The notes under the pieces were generated by a model. It was not told where the DNA came from and ran no database searches. It was given only the letters and a program-made list of their open reading frames with translations. Of a stretch of DNA of 7,113 nucleotides, positions 1 to 6,067 are shown piece by piece (the first letter of the stretch is position 1; each line of letters begins with the position of its first letter). Source of the DNA: an uncultured Methylophilus sp. GTDB taxonomy: Bacteria > Pseudomonadota > Gammaproteobacteria > Burkholderiales > Methylophilaceae. The DNA lies in assembly GCA_936943315.1 (NCBI GenBank), contig CAKZJM010000192.1:1-7113 (forward strand), in the 5' to 3' direction. Position numbers and translations under genes: made by a program.

Positions 1-1
1 A

Positions 2-67
2 TATGTCATGAGTAATTCATTTGCGTTTGGTGGCGCCAGTGGGGTGCTTATTTTGAGAAAGATTTAA
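2..67 (+). CDS. C-terminal end of a beta-ketoacyl synthase-like protein (5' end outside window)
   Basis: The open frame entering from the left edge ends YVMSNSFAFGGASGVLILRKI and then TAA at 65-67. This is the C-terminal signature of the thiolase-fold ketosynthases (FabF/FabB, polyketide KS and chain-length-factor proteins), whose usual form is SNSFGFGGTNxxLIF. The SNSF start and the GG turn are kept. The residues normally read as TN are AS here and the first glycine of GFGG is alanine, so this is a divergent member rather than a housekeeping FabF. The active-site cysteine and histidines lie outside the window, so catalytic competence cannot be judged. The stop lies 3 bases before the next ATG, which implies one operon with the acyltransferase at 71. 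Family assignment rests on about 21 residues. Confidence 0.72.
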   Translation, partial: YVMSNSFAFGGASGVLILRKI

Positions 68-70
68 ATC

Positions 71-1222
71 ATGCAAACGGCTTTATATATTCAAACGGAT
101 ATGGTTCAACAGTCACCGGTTTTTGAGGTGGATATTGGCTACAGTGCTGCCAAGTTTTCAGAAGAAACCTGGAAAAGCCTGCTGAAAGATGACCTCGAAG
201 GCTACCGCCTGCATCTGGCTTTTGATTCGGCCAATGTCGAGGGGTTTAAAACCGGCTACATCGCGGTCAAAAAGAATCAGGTCATTGTGTGCCTGGCCCC
301 GTTTTTTATCACCGATTACCACCTGGATACCACGGTGCAAGGCAAGCTGAAAACCTTGCTGCAAAAGGTGAGGCAAAAAATCCCGTTTCTCATGCGCATC
401 AAGATCCTGTGCGTGGGTTCTCCCGTGACCGATGCCTGCAAGATGACCATGCACCCGGATTATCCTTATGATCCCGGTATCCTGCAGGCCCTGAATGAGC
501 AATTGCAGAAAGTGGCTGCCAAAGCTGGCGCCTCCGTCATTGCCTTTAAAGATGTGCTGGCCAGGGACTTGCAGAAGTATGGCGAAAAATTAAACCAGCT
601 AGGCTATAGCGCGGTGAAAAACATGCCGGTGGCAGTAAACACTATTGACTTTGATACGCTGGAAGATTACTACGCCAGCCTGAGTTATGCCACCCGCAAA
701 GACCTGCGGAGAAAACTCAGAAAAAGTGCGCAGATCGACATCAGGGAGTATCAGGGCGTGCCGCCTAATATTGATGAGATTTATGCCCTGTATTTGCAGA
801 CTTACGAAAAAAGCGACTTGAAGTTTGAAAAGCTGACACCGACTTTTTTTGAGTTTGTAGGTGGCTTAATGCCCGAAAATACGAGGTTCGTGCTGTATTA
901 CAGTGGCCAGCAACTGATCGCCTTTAATATGCTGCTGCACAACACACACACCTTGATGGACAAATATATCGGCATGCATCAACCACTGGCAGCCGAACAT
1001 AACATTTACTTTTTGAGCTGGATGCACAACATGGAAATGTGCCTCAGGGATGGCTTTACGCAGTTTCAAAGCGGCCAGGCGTCTTATGAAGTGAAAAAGC
1101 GCTTAGGGGCCAGCCTGGAGGACACTTATATTTTGTTTAAACATACCAACCGCTTGCTGAATCAACCGCTCATTTGCCTGGCAAAGCTGCTTTCCTATGA
1201 CAACTTCGACCAGCATGTCTAA
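71..1222 (+). CDS. GNAT/FemAB-like acyltransferase (Acetyltransf_6, BioF2-like type)
   Basis: A 383-residue soluble protein with no signal peptide or membrane segments. The N-terminal half (about 1-190) looks like a degenerate GNAT lobe. The C-terminal half (about 195-355) carries the features of the Acetyltransf_6/FemAB-like group: the basic stretch YATRKDLRRKLRKS (206-219), a beta-strand pair around 272-290 (RFVLYYSGQQLIAFNMLL), DKYIG at 297-301, and the closing motif YEVKKRLGA at 339-347, which matches the YExKxRLG box of these proteins. Family members transfer acyl or aminoacyl groups to amines or sugars in cell-wall, lipid or secondary-metabolite pathways; the substrate here is unknown. 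The start at 71 follows the upstream stop by 3 bases, with GAGAAAG (55-61) as a ribosome site inside the upstream gene. A second ATG at 101 is possible but less well placed. The 3' end overlaps the transporter gene, indicating co-translation. Confidence 0.8.
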   Translation: MQTALYIQTDMVQQSPVFEVDIGYSAAKFSEETWKSLLKDDLEGYRLHLAFDSANVEGFKTGYIAVKKNQVIVCLAPFFITDYHLDTTVQGKLKTLLQKVRQKIPFLMRIKILCVGSPVTDACKMTMHPDYPYDPGILQALNEQLQKVAAKAGASVIAFKDVLARDLQKYGEKLNQLGYSAVKNMPVAVNTIDFDTLEDYYASLSYATRKDLRRKLRKSAQIDIREYQGVPPNIDEIYALYLQTYEKSDLKFEKLTPTFFEFVGGLMPENTRFVLYYSGQQLIAFNMLLHNTHTLMDKYIGMHQPLAAEHNIYFLSWMHNMEMCLRDGFTQFQSGQASYEVKKRLGASLEDTYILFKHTNRLLNQPLICLAKLLSYDNFDQHV

Positions 1223-1604
1223 ACCGGTGTCGTCATTGAAGCTGGGCGGCTGTTATCTGTTGCTGATTATCTGCGATACGTTCAGCCAGATCCTGTTTAA
1301 GTCTGCCTCTGTAGATGTCGGCCAGGCCTCGCTGGAAAGCTGGGCCAGCTTTGGGAGCTTTGTGGCCGCGCTGTTGCATCAGCCTGCCTTAGGCGCAGGG
1401 TTACTATTGTTGCTATTGGCTTTTGCTTGCTGGATGCAATTGATTTCACGTACTGATTTGTCCAAAGCACATTTGATCTCGTGTATCGCCTATGCCACGG
1501 TGCCTGTGTGCTCGGTGTTTATATTTTCTGACCATATCAGCCCGCAGCAAATGTTGGGCATCAGCTTGATTACGGTAGGCGCGGGCGTTTCAGCTATAGA
1601 TTAA
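1215..1604 (+). CDS. Small four-helix EamA/SMR-like membrane protein
   Basis: A hydrophobic protein of 129 residues from the ATG at 1215, or 135 from an in-frame ATG at 1197. Four membrane segments are visible (numbered on the longer form): about 15-32, 66-84, 89-110 and 115-134. Size and topology match one EamA half or a small multidrug resistance unit such as ArnE/ArnF, which work as dimers to flip lipid-linked or cationic substrates. The first helix ends DTFSQILFKSA, which resembles the polar/Lys pattern of that group, and the last helix has the GISLITVGAGVSA small-residue pattern. I prefer the 1215 start because it overlaps the acyltransferase stop by only 8 bases, but neither start has a clear Shine-Dalgarno sequence. 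In context it may move the product or lipid intermediate of the upstream ketosynthase and acyltransferase (inference). No clear terminator follows. Confidence 0.72.
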   Translation: MSKPVSSLKLGGCYLLLIICDTFSQILFKSASVDVGQASLESWASFGSFVAALLHQPALGAGLLLLLLAFACWMQLISRTDLSKAHLISCIAYATVPVCSVFIFSDHISPQQMLGISLITVGAGVSAID

Positions 1605-1639
1605 GCCAGCGGATTTACATGGGTTATGCCACGTCGTGG

Positions 1640-2104
1640 TTAATGCAAGGCCGCTTCAGCGTCGTACACATAGCGCAATTGTTTAACCAGGCTGTAATTC
1701 CGTTTTGCGCCCTCAAGCTGGCGGACCAGCACGGTTCGGATGTCGATAGGGAGCTCCAGTTCCAGTGCTGTTTCATAAGCTGCTACCGCCACACTTTCTC
1801 CCGCCTCAGTTTCATTCAACACCGCCAGCGTATCGTTCAGGGTCAGCGCGGTTTTGATCTCCATCCAGCGGCGGTGCAATGTGCCGCCAATCGAAGTCGC
1901 TTCCGCGGGAACGCCGCCCAGGGTGCGGACCATGGTCTGTAACGCGTGCACGCTTTCGCCCACTTCTTGTGAGCGACGCATGAAAAAGTCTTTCAAGCGG
2001 GCATCCTCCACATTTTCCGCAGCGGTGCGGAAACCCTCTTCACCATCTCTTGACGTCTCAATCAGTTCATTCAATATGGCGACCACATCGTTGTTATCCA
2101 GCAT
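1640..2104 (-). CDS. PA2169-type four-helix-bundle protein (DUF2383, ferritin-like fold)
   Basis: A 154-residue, almost wholly alpha-helical acidic protein. The opening, with NDVVAILNELIETSRDGEEG at residues 5-24, then a helix ending RLKDFFMRRSQ (36-46), the GGVPAE turn (63-68) and WMEIK (80-84) match the DUF2383 domain found in PA2169-family proteins. These fold like rubrerythrin or ferritin. Acidic residues recur in the helices (E13, E16, E23, E48, E51, E98, E100, E103), but I cannot show a complete di-iron site. The function is not established; relatives are often linked with stress or stationary phase. The start is well supported by AGGAGA (complement of 2111-2116) 6 bases upstream. It stands alone, convergent with the left operon, with its own 5' region of 139 bp that separates it from the ketosynthase gene on the same strand. 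Confidence 0.85.
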   Translation of the reverse strand: MLDNNDVVAILNELIETSRDGEEGFRTAAENVEDARLKDFFMRRSQEVGESVHALQTMVRTLGGVPAEATSIGGTLHRRWMEIKTALTLNDTLAVLNETEAGESVAVAAYETALELELPIDIRTVLVRQLEGAKRNYSLVKQLRYVYDAEAALH

Positions 2105-2142
2105 TTCCGTTCTCCTAATGACTCATTTCTGATATTAGGCTT

Positions 2143-2172
2143 ATCGTAGCGGCTGATCGTCTGGACAGTCAT
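2143..2172 (-). promoter_or_regulatory. Possible promoter of the DUF2383 gene
   Basis: On the minus strand ATGACT (complement of 2167-2172) and TACGAT (complement of 2143-2148) are separated by 18 bases. Each matches the sigma-70 consensus at 4 of 6 positions. The -10 context GCTACGATAA also resembles the extended stationary-phase (sigma-S) type element. The predicted start lies about 30 bases before the gene's ATG. The match is weak and was found by eye, so it is only a candidate. Confidence 0.3.
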
Positions 2173-2190
2173 CAGGGAATGGCTGATCGT
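2151..2190. repeat. Pair of exact 10-bp direct repeats, GGCTGATCGT
   Basis: GGCTGATCGT occurs at 2151-2160 and again at 2181-2190, a 30-bp spacing that is close to three helical turns. The copies lie within the DUF2383 upstream region, one inside the spacer of the candidate promoter and one just upstream of its -35. The spacing and placement would suit a transcription factor binding two aligned half-sites, but chance similarity cannot be excluded. Confidence 0.5.
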
Positions 2191-2243
2191 GCTGTAAGAA
2201 TTTTGGGAGATTCAAACAGGCATGTGCACGCGCTTCCGGGTGT

Positions 2244-3515
2244 TCACTCTACAAACCGTTTGAAAATCACCGAAGCATTGACGCCGCCAAAGCCGAATCC
2301 ATTTGAGAGGGCATAATCAATCTTTCTAGGCAGCGCTTGCTGGCCGACAATGGTCAGGCCGCTGGCACGTTCATCTACCTGCTCCAGATTGATGGTCGGT
2401 GGGCAACATTCGCTGGTGATCGCCTTGATGGCGAAGATGGCCTCTAACCCGCCCGCCGCGCCCAGTAAATGCCCGGTAGATGATTTAGTGGCGCTGATGG
2501 CAGGTGAGTCGCCCTGTGTACCAAAAACATGCTTGATCGCTGCTAACTCCCCGGCGTCCCCCACCGGGGTAGACGTTGCGTGGGCATTGATATGGTCTAT
2601 CGCCGCAGGCGTGACCCCGGCCTGCTTAAGCGCGATCGACATGGCTCTGGCCGCCCCCGCCCCATCTTCGGGGCTGGAGGTGATGTGGTACGCATCCGAG
2701 GTGGTGCCGTAGCCCACCAGTTCTGCAATCGGCGTGGCGCCTCTGGCCAGGGCGTGTTCATAAGATTCAATCACTAGAATGCCTGCCCCTTCAGCCATGA
2801 CAAATCCATCACGCGCCGTGTCAAAAGGCCGGGAAGCCCTATCAGGGGCGTGCGCAAACTGTGTGCTGAGCGCTTTGGCAGCTGCAAAACCACCCAGGCT
2901 GACCTGGTCAATGCAAGCCTCAGCCCCGCCGCAAATGACAATGTCTGCTTCGTTGGCCTGAATCAGGCGGGCGGCATCGCCTATGGCCTGCACGCCCGCC
3001 GCACAGGCAGTGACAGGCGCACCGAGCGGGCCTCTGAATTGATGTTTGAGCGCTACTTGACCCGCCGCGAGATTGACCAGGAAAGACGGAATGGTAAACG
3101 GTGATAAGCGCTCCACGCCTTCGAGCTCGCCTTTGCGCACGGCCTGGGCAATAGCGGGAAAACCACCAATACCAGAGGCAATGATGGTGGCGGTACGTTC
3201 CCTTTCGTGTTCAGTCGCTGGCCGCCATGCCGCTTGCTGAATGGCTTCTTCCGCCGCAATCAGTGCAAACTGGATAAAGCGGTCTATGCGCCGCAGCTCT
3301 TTGGCAGGCAGGTGATCAGCCACGTCCAGCCCCAATAAAGGCTCTTCGGCTAGCGGTTTTATCCATCCGGCTATGGGGACCGGGCTGCCTTTAGCCAGGG
3401 ATTGCGGCAGGGTAGAAATGCCTGACTGGCCTGCCAGCAGATGCTGCCAGGCCTGTTCAGTGCCTGTGCCCAGCGGGCTGACTGCCCCCATGCCTGTAAT
3501 CACGATGCGTTTCAT
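2244..3515 (-). CDS. Beta-ketoacyl-ACP synthase II (FabF-type ketosynthase)
   Basis: A complete 423-residue condensing enzyme that should join malonyl-ACP to an acyl chain in the cytoplasm. The start MKRIVITGMGAVSPLG is the classic FabF N-terminus. The catalytic set is intact: Cys171 in VTACAAG, His312 in INAHATSTPVGD, Lys344 and His349 in SATKSSTGHLLGAAGG, and the C-terminal loop SNGFGFGGVNAS (404-415). FabF proteins are usually about 410-425 residues, so this is full length. The ATG is preceded at 7 bases by AAGG (complement of 3524-3527). It begins 23 bases after the efflux gene's stop, so it is the third gene of the TetR-controlled operon and not part of a normal fab cluster (no acpP, fabG or fabD beside it). 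It may be a paralogue used for a special lipid, or a resistant copy of the essential enzyme (inference). I saw no convincing terminator downstream. Confidence 0.93.
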   Translation of the reverse strand: MKRIVITGMGAVSPLGTGTEQAWQHLLAGQSGISTLPQSLAKGSPVPIAGWIKPLAEEPLLGLDVADHLPAKELRRIDRFIQFALIAAEEAIQQAAWRPATEHERERTATIIASGIGGFPAIAQAVRKGELEGVERLSPFTIPSFLVNLAAGQVALKHQFRGPLGAPVTACAAGVQAIGDAARLIQANEADIVICGGAEACIDQVSLGGFAAAKALSTQFAHAPDRASRPFDTARDGFVMAEGAGILVIESYEHALARGATPIAELVGYGTTSDAYHITSSPEDGAGAARAMSIALKQAGVTPAAIDHINAHATSTPVGDAGELAAIKHVFGTQGDSPAISATKSSTGHLLGAAGGLEAIFAIKAITSECCPPTINLEQVDERASGLTIVGQQALPRKIDYALSNGFGFGGVNASVIFKRFVE

Positions 3516-3538
3516 ATGAATGACCTTGAATATCTGTG

Positions 3539-4981
3539 TTAACTATTGCGCTGAGTTGCCAATTGTTTGGGGTGCGTGTTGATGGGTAGGCACAGCAACC
3601 CCGTCAGTAGTGCCAGCGAGATATGGATCGCATAGGTGCGATGAAAATCGGCAATATGCAAACCGGTTTTGGCCAATACCAGCACGGTCAATGAGACCCC
3701 AATCACCGTGCCCACCTGGCGAACGGCATGATTGATGGCACTGCCTGTGGCATAGTCTTTGGCAGGTAAGCCGAACACCGACGCTGCGGATAAGGAAGGA
3801 ATCACCAAGCCTACCGATAAGCCACTCAACAATAAGCCGGGCAGCCATTCTGTCAAGTAATCCGGGCTGCTGTCCGGGACACACATAAACCACAGGCCGC
3901 TCAGGGCATAGGTGATGCATCCGGTGATGAGCAATGGCCGGTGGCCGATTTTTGAAGCGATTTTGCCGGAAAGGATGGCGGTCGGCACCACGGTTAACGG
4001 GCCTGGCATAATCGCCGTGCCCGCCATCGATTGGCTGAAGTGCCAGATATGTTTCATCCAGAAAAAGAAGGAGAAGAACATGATGGCAAATGCAATCGCG
4101 AACACAAACCCGGCCACATTGGCAAACAGAAAGGTGCGGTTCCTGAACAGGCTTAACTCGAATAAGGGTTCTGCAATCGTGTTGGCCCACGGAATATAGC
4201 TAAGCAGCAGCAATACACCCAGTGCAGCAATGCCTGCCAGCTGTAAAGACGTCCACTGGGGCGAGTTCAGTTCGACAATACTGAAAGAAATGGCGCCGAC
4301 GCCGGTCATGAGTTGGAATATGCCGACCACATCCAGGCGTAGTTTATCCCTGGGTTGTACCGACTCCTGCAAGGTCTGCATACCTTGCCATACGCAGAGC
4401 AGGCCGATGGGGATGTTGATAAAAAAGGCCCATGGCCAGCCGCCGATTTCAATAATGATGGAGCCCATGCCCGGGCCCAAGGCTGCCGCCAGCGCCCCTA
4501 CTGCGCCCCAGGCCCCCATGACGACCATGCGTTTTTCCCTGGGAAAAGCTTCCAGCACGATGGCAAGTGCCGCTGGGGAGAGCAGGCAAGCGCCGATGGA
4601 CTGGAATATCCGCGCCACAATCAGCCAGCCGACACTGGGAGACGCACCACAGGCTAGAGACGAGGCAACAAACAGCAATACGCCAAATAGGAATACTTTT
4701 TTTCTGCCATATTTGTCAGCGAGGCCACCCGCCGGTATCAGCATGGCCGCATAGACGATGGAATAGGCATTCATGGCCCATGACAAGTCGGCCGCACTTG
4801 CGCCAGCAAAGCTGCTCAGGATGTTGTTAAACCCGGCGTAAAGGATAGTGGTATCCAAAGACACCATAAAAATGGCAATGCTGGCGATCGCAAACACGCG
4901 CCAGGCGTTTGGCATGGTTTTGTTTGGCTTGATTTTGTTCTGCTTGGTTTGCTCAGGCTGGCTGTAGGTCGCTTCAATCAT
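3539..4981 (-). CDS. DHA2-family MFS efflux transporter (EmrB/QacA-like)
   Basis: A 480-residue inner-membrane proton-coupled drug exporter with about 14 predicted helices, the DHA2 number. Helix 1 carries FMVSLDTTILYAGFNNI (38-54), the DHA2 motif D1. Motif A is GGLADKYGRKK (85-95) between helices 2 and 3, ARIFQSIGA (123-131) lies at motif B, and the antiporter motif C is GAVGALAAALGPGMG (159-173). A second-half motif A remnant, GKIASKIGHRP, sits at 339-349. The first 25 residues are a Lys/Gln/Asn-rich cytoplasmic tail with a pentapeptide duplication (TKQNK, IKPNK). The start at 4981 has only a weak GAG ribosome site; an internal Met23 has none. No EmrA-type membrane-fusion partner is present, so it probably releases substrate to the periplasm. 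It sits between the exported hydrolase and the ketosynthase in one operon. The substrate is unknown. Confidence 0.92.
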   Translation of the reverse strand: MIEATYSQPEQTKQNKIKPNKTMPNAWRVFAIASIAIFMVSLDTTILYAGFNNILSSFAGASAADLSWAMNAYSIVYAAMLIPAGGLADKYGRKKVFLFGVLLFVASSLACGASPSVGWLIVARIFQSIGACLLSPAALAIVLEAFPREKRMVVMGAWGAVGALAAALGPGMGSIIIEIGGWPWAFFINIPIGLLCVWQGMQTLQESVQPRDKLRLDVVGIFQLMTGVGAISFSIVELNSPQWTSLQLAGIAALGVLLLLSYIPWANTIAEPLFELSLFRNRTFLFANVAGFVFAIAFAIMFFSFFFWMKHIWHFSQSMAGTAIMPGPLTVVPTAILSGKIASKIGHRPLLITGCITYALSGLWFMCVPDSSPDYLTEWLPGLLLSGLSVGLVIPSLSAASVFGLPAKDYATGSAINHAVRQVGTVIGVSLTVLVLAKTGLHIADFHRTYAIHISLALLTGLLCLPINTHPKQLATQRNS

Positions 4982-4999
4982 CGTGATCTCGAATAATAG

Positions 5000-5024
5000 G
5001 CGCCACCACTGAAGGCAGTGGCGC
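5000..5024 (-). repeat. Hairpin between the hydrolase and efflux genes
   Basis: The 49-bp gap between the hydrolase stop and the efflux ATG contains an inverted repeat. CACTG (5007-5011) pairs with CAGTG (5016-5020) around an AAGG loop, extended by GCGC/GCGC (5000-5003 with 5021-5024) across a 3-base bulge. An alternative 7-bp pairing, GCGCCAC with GTGGCGC, is also possible. In the mRNA it ends 18 bases before the efflux start. There is no proper U tract, so it is more likely a processing, stability or partial-attenuation element than a full terminator. Confidence 0.6.
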
Positions 5025-5030
5025 GCAGGA

Positions 5031-5936
5031 TTAATGGCTCAGGAAGTGATTGGCCGTATTAACGAAGCTGTCGTGGTACTGAAAAATCGAGCCGTGGTTG
5101 GAGTCAGGGTATAACACTAATTGTGCATTTTTAATCTGCTTGTAGAGTGTGATGGATCCCTGGGTATCCAGCATGGTGTCATTGCTTCCGTTCACAACCA
5201 ATACGGGTTGTTCTATGGCCTTAAGCGTCTTGTATTCGGGGTCTGGCGTGCTGGTCCAGACAATCAATGCTTTACCATGGGCATCTGCAATCTCTTTACC
5301 GCTCTCAGGATCGCGGCCCTGCGTCCGTGCATAGACACGGGACAAAAACGCCCCGGCTGCTTTTTTACCGGCCTCAGATTGCGAGAAGAACAGGTAGTCA
5401 CGTGGATCAGGCGCATTGGTTCTTGAAAACGCCTCGCCTAATACCTGCATCAAATGGTTGCCGCCGCCCTGGTGTGTGGTTCCGGCCAGAATGACTTTGT
5501 GAACGAGCTCAGGATGCTGCGCTGCCAGCTCCTGTGCAATAAAACCACCCATCGAAAACCCCAGCAAATCTACTTTGTGATAACCCAGGGCTTTGATAAA
5601 CGCATAGGCATCTGTGGTCATTTGCGCAACGTTGTCAGCCACCACGCCATTGGTGGCGCCTACGCCACGGTTATTGAATACCACTACTGGCCTGCTTTTA
5701 GCCAGCGCGTTGACTACCGCCGGATCCCAGGCATCCATGGTACCGGTAAAGTGTTGCAGAAAGACTAAGGGGGTTCCGGACCTTGGCCCAAGGGCGCGGT
5801 AAGAAAATTTAACGCCGTTAGCCTCAATATATTGCGTGGGGGCCGTTTCAAGCTGATCTGCTGCGGCTGCGATGCCTGGTTCAATCACTGACCAGGTCAT
5901 GGTCATCCACAATAAAGATTTGATAAAGGTATGCAC
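5031..5936 (-). CDS. Exported alpha/beta hydrolase (GTG start)
   Basis: A 301-residue serine hydrolase of the alpha/beta fold, similar in pattern to cofactor-free haloperoxidase/esterase-type enzymes. The nucleophile elbow is GFSMG with Ser128, the acid is probably Asp253 in NGSNDTML, and the base is His281 in DSNHGS. The oxyanion region is LQHFTGTMDAWD (60-71), followed by FNNRGVG (87-93). The GTG at 5934-5936 is chosen because a perfect AAGGAG lies 6 bases upstream. It gives a short basic start, a hydrophobic core and an AAA site near residues 24-26, which reads as a Sec signal peptide, so the enzyme is probably periplasmic. An upstream ATG at 6033-6035 would put the coding region through the operon promoter and is rejected. 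It is the first gene of the operon and divergent from the TetR gene. The ester or amide substrate is unknown. Confidence 0.88.
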   Translation of the reverse strand: MHTFIKSLLWMTMTWSVIEPGIAAAADQLETAPTQYIEANGVKFSYRALGPRSGTPLVFLQHFTGTMDAWDPAVVNALAKSRPVVVFNNRGVGATNGVVADNVAQMTTDAYAFIKALGYHKVDLLGFSMGGFIAQELAAQHPELVHKVILAGTTHQGGGNHLMQVLGEAFSRTNAPDPRDYLFFSQSEAGKKAAGAFLSRVYARTQGRDPESGKEIADAHGKALIVWTSTPDPEYKTLKAIEQPVLVVNGSNDTMLDTQGSITLYKQIKNAQLVLYPDSNHGSIFQYHDSFVNTANHFLSH

Positions 5937-5942
5937 GAAAAG

Positions 5943-5948
5943 CTCCTT
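5943..5948 (-). promoter_or_regulatory. Ribosome binding site that fixes the hydrolase GTG start
   Basis: AAGGAG (complement of CTCCTT) stands 6 bases before the GTG. It is a full match to the anti-Shine-Dalgarno core and decides against the longer ATG frame, which would begin 99 bases upstream. Confidence 0.85.
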
Positions 5949-5973
5949 GATAGAATGAATGATGGTTATTAAA

Positions 5974-5985
5974 TACCGATTGGTA
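5974..5985. promoter_or_regulatory. Probable TetR operator O1 at the operon start point
   Basis: TACCGATTGGTA is a palindrome with perfect TACC/GGTA arms, set in a wider, partly symmetrical A/T-rich stretch (TTAAATACC against GGTAAATAA). On the minus strand it begins about 5 bases past the -10 element of the operon promoter, so a bound repressor would block RNA polymerase at the transcription start. Assignment to the neighbouring TetR protein is inferred from the position, the symmetry and the second related site at 6030-6041. Confidence 0.65.
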
Positions 5986-5990
5986 AATAA

Positions 5991-6019
5991 ATAATATTCA
6001 CCCGCACTTGCCTTGTCAA
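5991..6019 (-). promoter_or_regulatory. Strong sigma-70 promoter of the hydrolase-efflux-FabF operon
   Basis: On the minus strand a perfect -35, TTGACA (complement of 6014-6019), is followed after exactly 17 bases by TATTAT (complement of 5991-5996), which matches the -10 consensus at 5 of 6 positions. The expected start falls near 5984, inside operator O1, and gives a leader of about 50 bases to the GTG. A near-consensus promoter held down by a repressor is the usual design for TetR-controlled efflux genes. Confidence 0.8.
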
Positions 6020-6036
6020 TCTTTTTTTGTAACAAT
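6008..6036 (+). promoter_or_regulatory. Candidate promoter of the TetR gene
   Basis: TTGCCT (6008-6013) and AACAAT (6031-6036) are separated by 17 bases, each with 4 of 6 consensus matches. A TG dinucleotide at 6028-6029 makes an extended -10. TATATT at 6040-6045 is another possible -10 but has no good -35. Either choice overlaps operator O2 and the back of the operon promoter, so the two genes share one control region. Confidence 0.4.
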
Positions 6037-6041
6037 TGGTA
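6030..6041. promoter_or_regulatory. Probable TetR operator O2 overlapping the regulator's own promoter
   Basis: TAACAATTGGTA repeats the O1 pattern with one mismatch in the left arm (TAAC instead of TACC) and an AATT centre. It lies 56 bp centre-to-centre from O1, over the candidate -10 of the TetR gene and just upstream of the operon -35. That placement fits autorepression, with the weaker site on the regulator's side. Confidence 0.55.
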
Positions 6042-6067
6042 TATTAATTTTTAGAGATGACTCAATC

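Noticed and set aside
1629..1639. Palindrome CCACGTCGTGG between the convergent transporter and DUF2383 genes as a shared terminator
   Set aside because: The stem is only 5 bp with a one-base centre and no T-rich tail on either strand.
2105..2243. Rho-independent terminator for the FabF operon
   Set aside because: The gap after the FabF stop contains GTGCAC and similar tiny palindromes but no stable stem followed by a T tract.
3543..4190. Long open frame of 215 codons on the minus strand inside the efflux gene
   Set aside because: It is a shifted-frame shadow of the transporter, rich in Arg, His and Cys with no family pattern.
5937..6035. Longer hydrolase frame starting at an ATG at 6033-6035
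   Set aside because: It would code through the near-consensus promoter and operator O1, and the GTG at 5936 has a perfect ribosome site and opens a signal peptide.
6008..6067. Longer TetR frame starting at an ATG at 6008
   Set aside because: The extra 20 residues have no counterpart in normal TetR N-termini and overlap the -35 of the operon promoter and operator O2.
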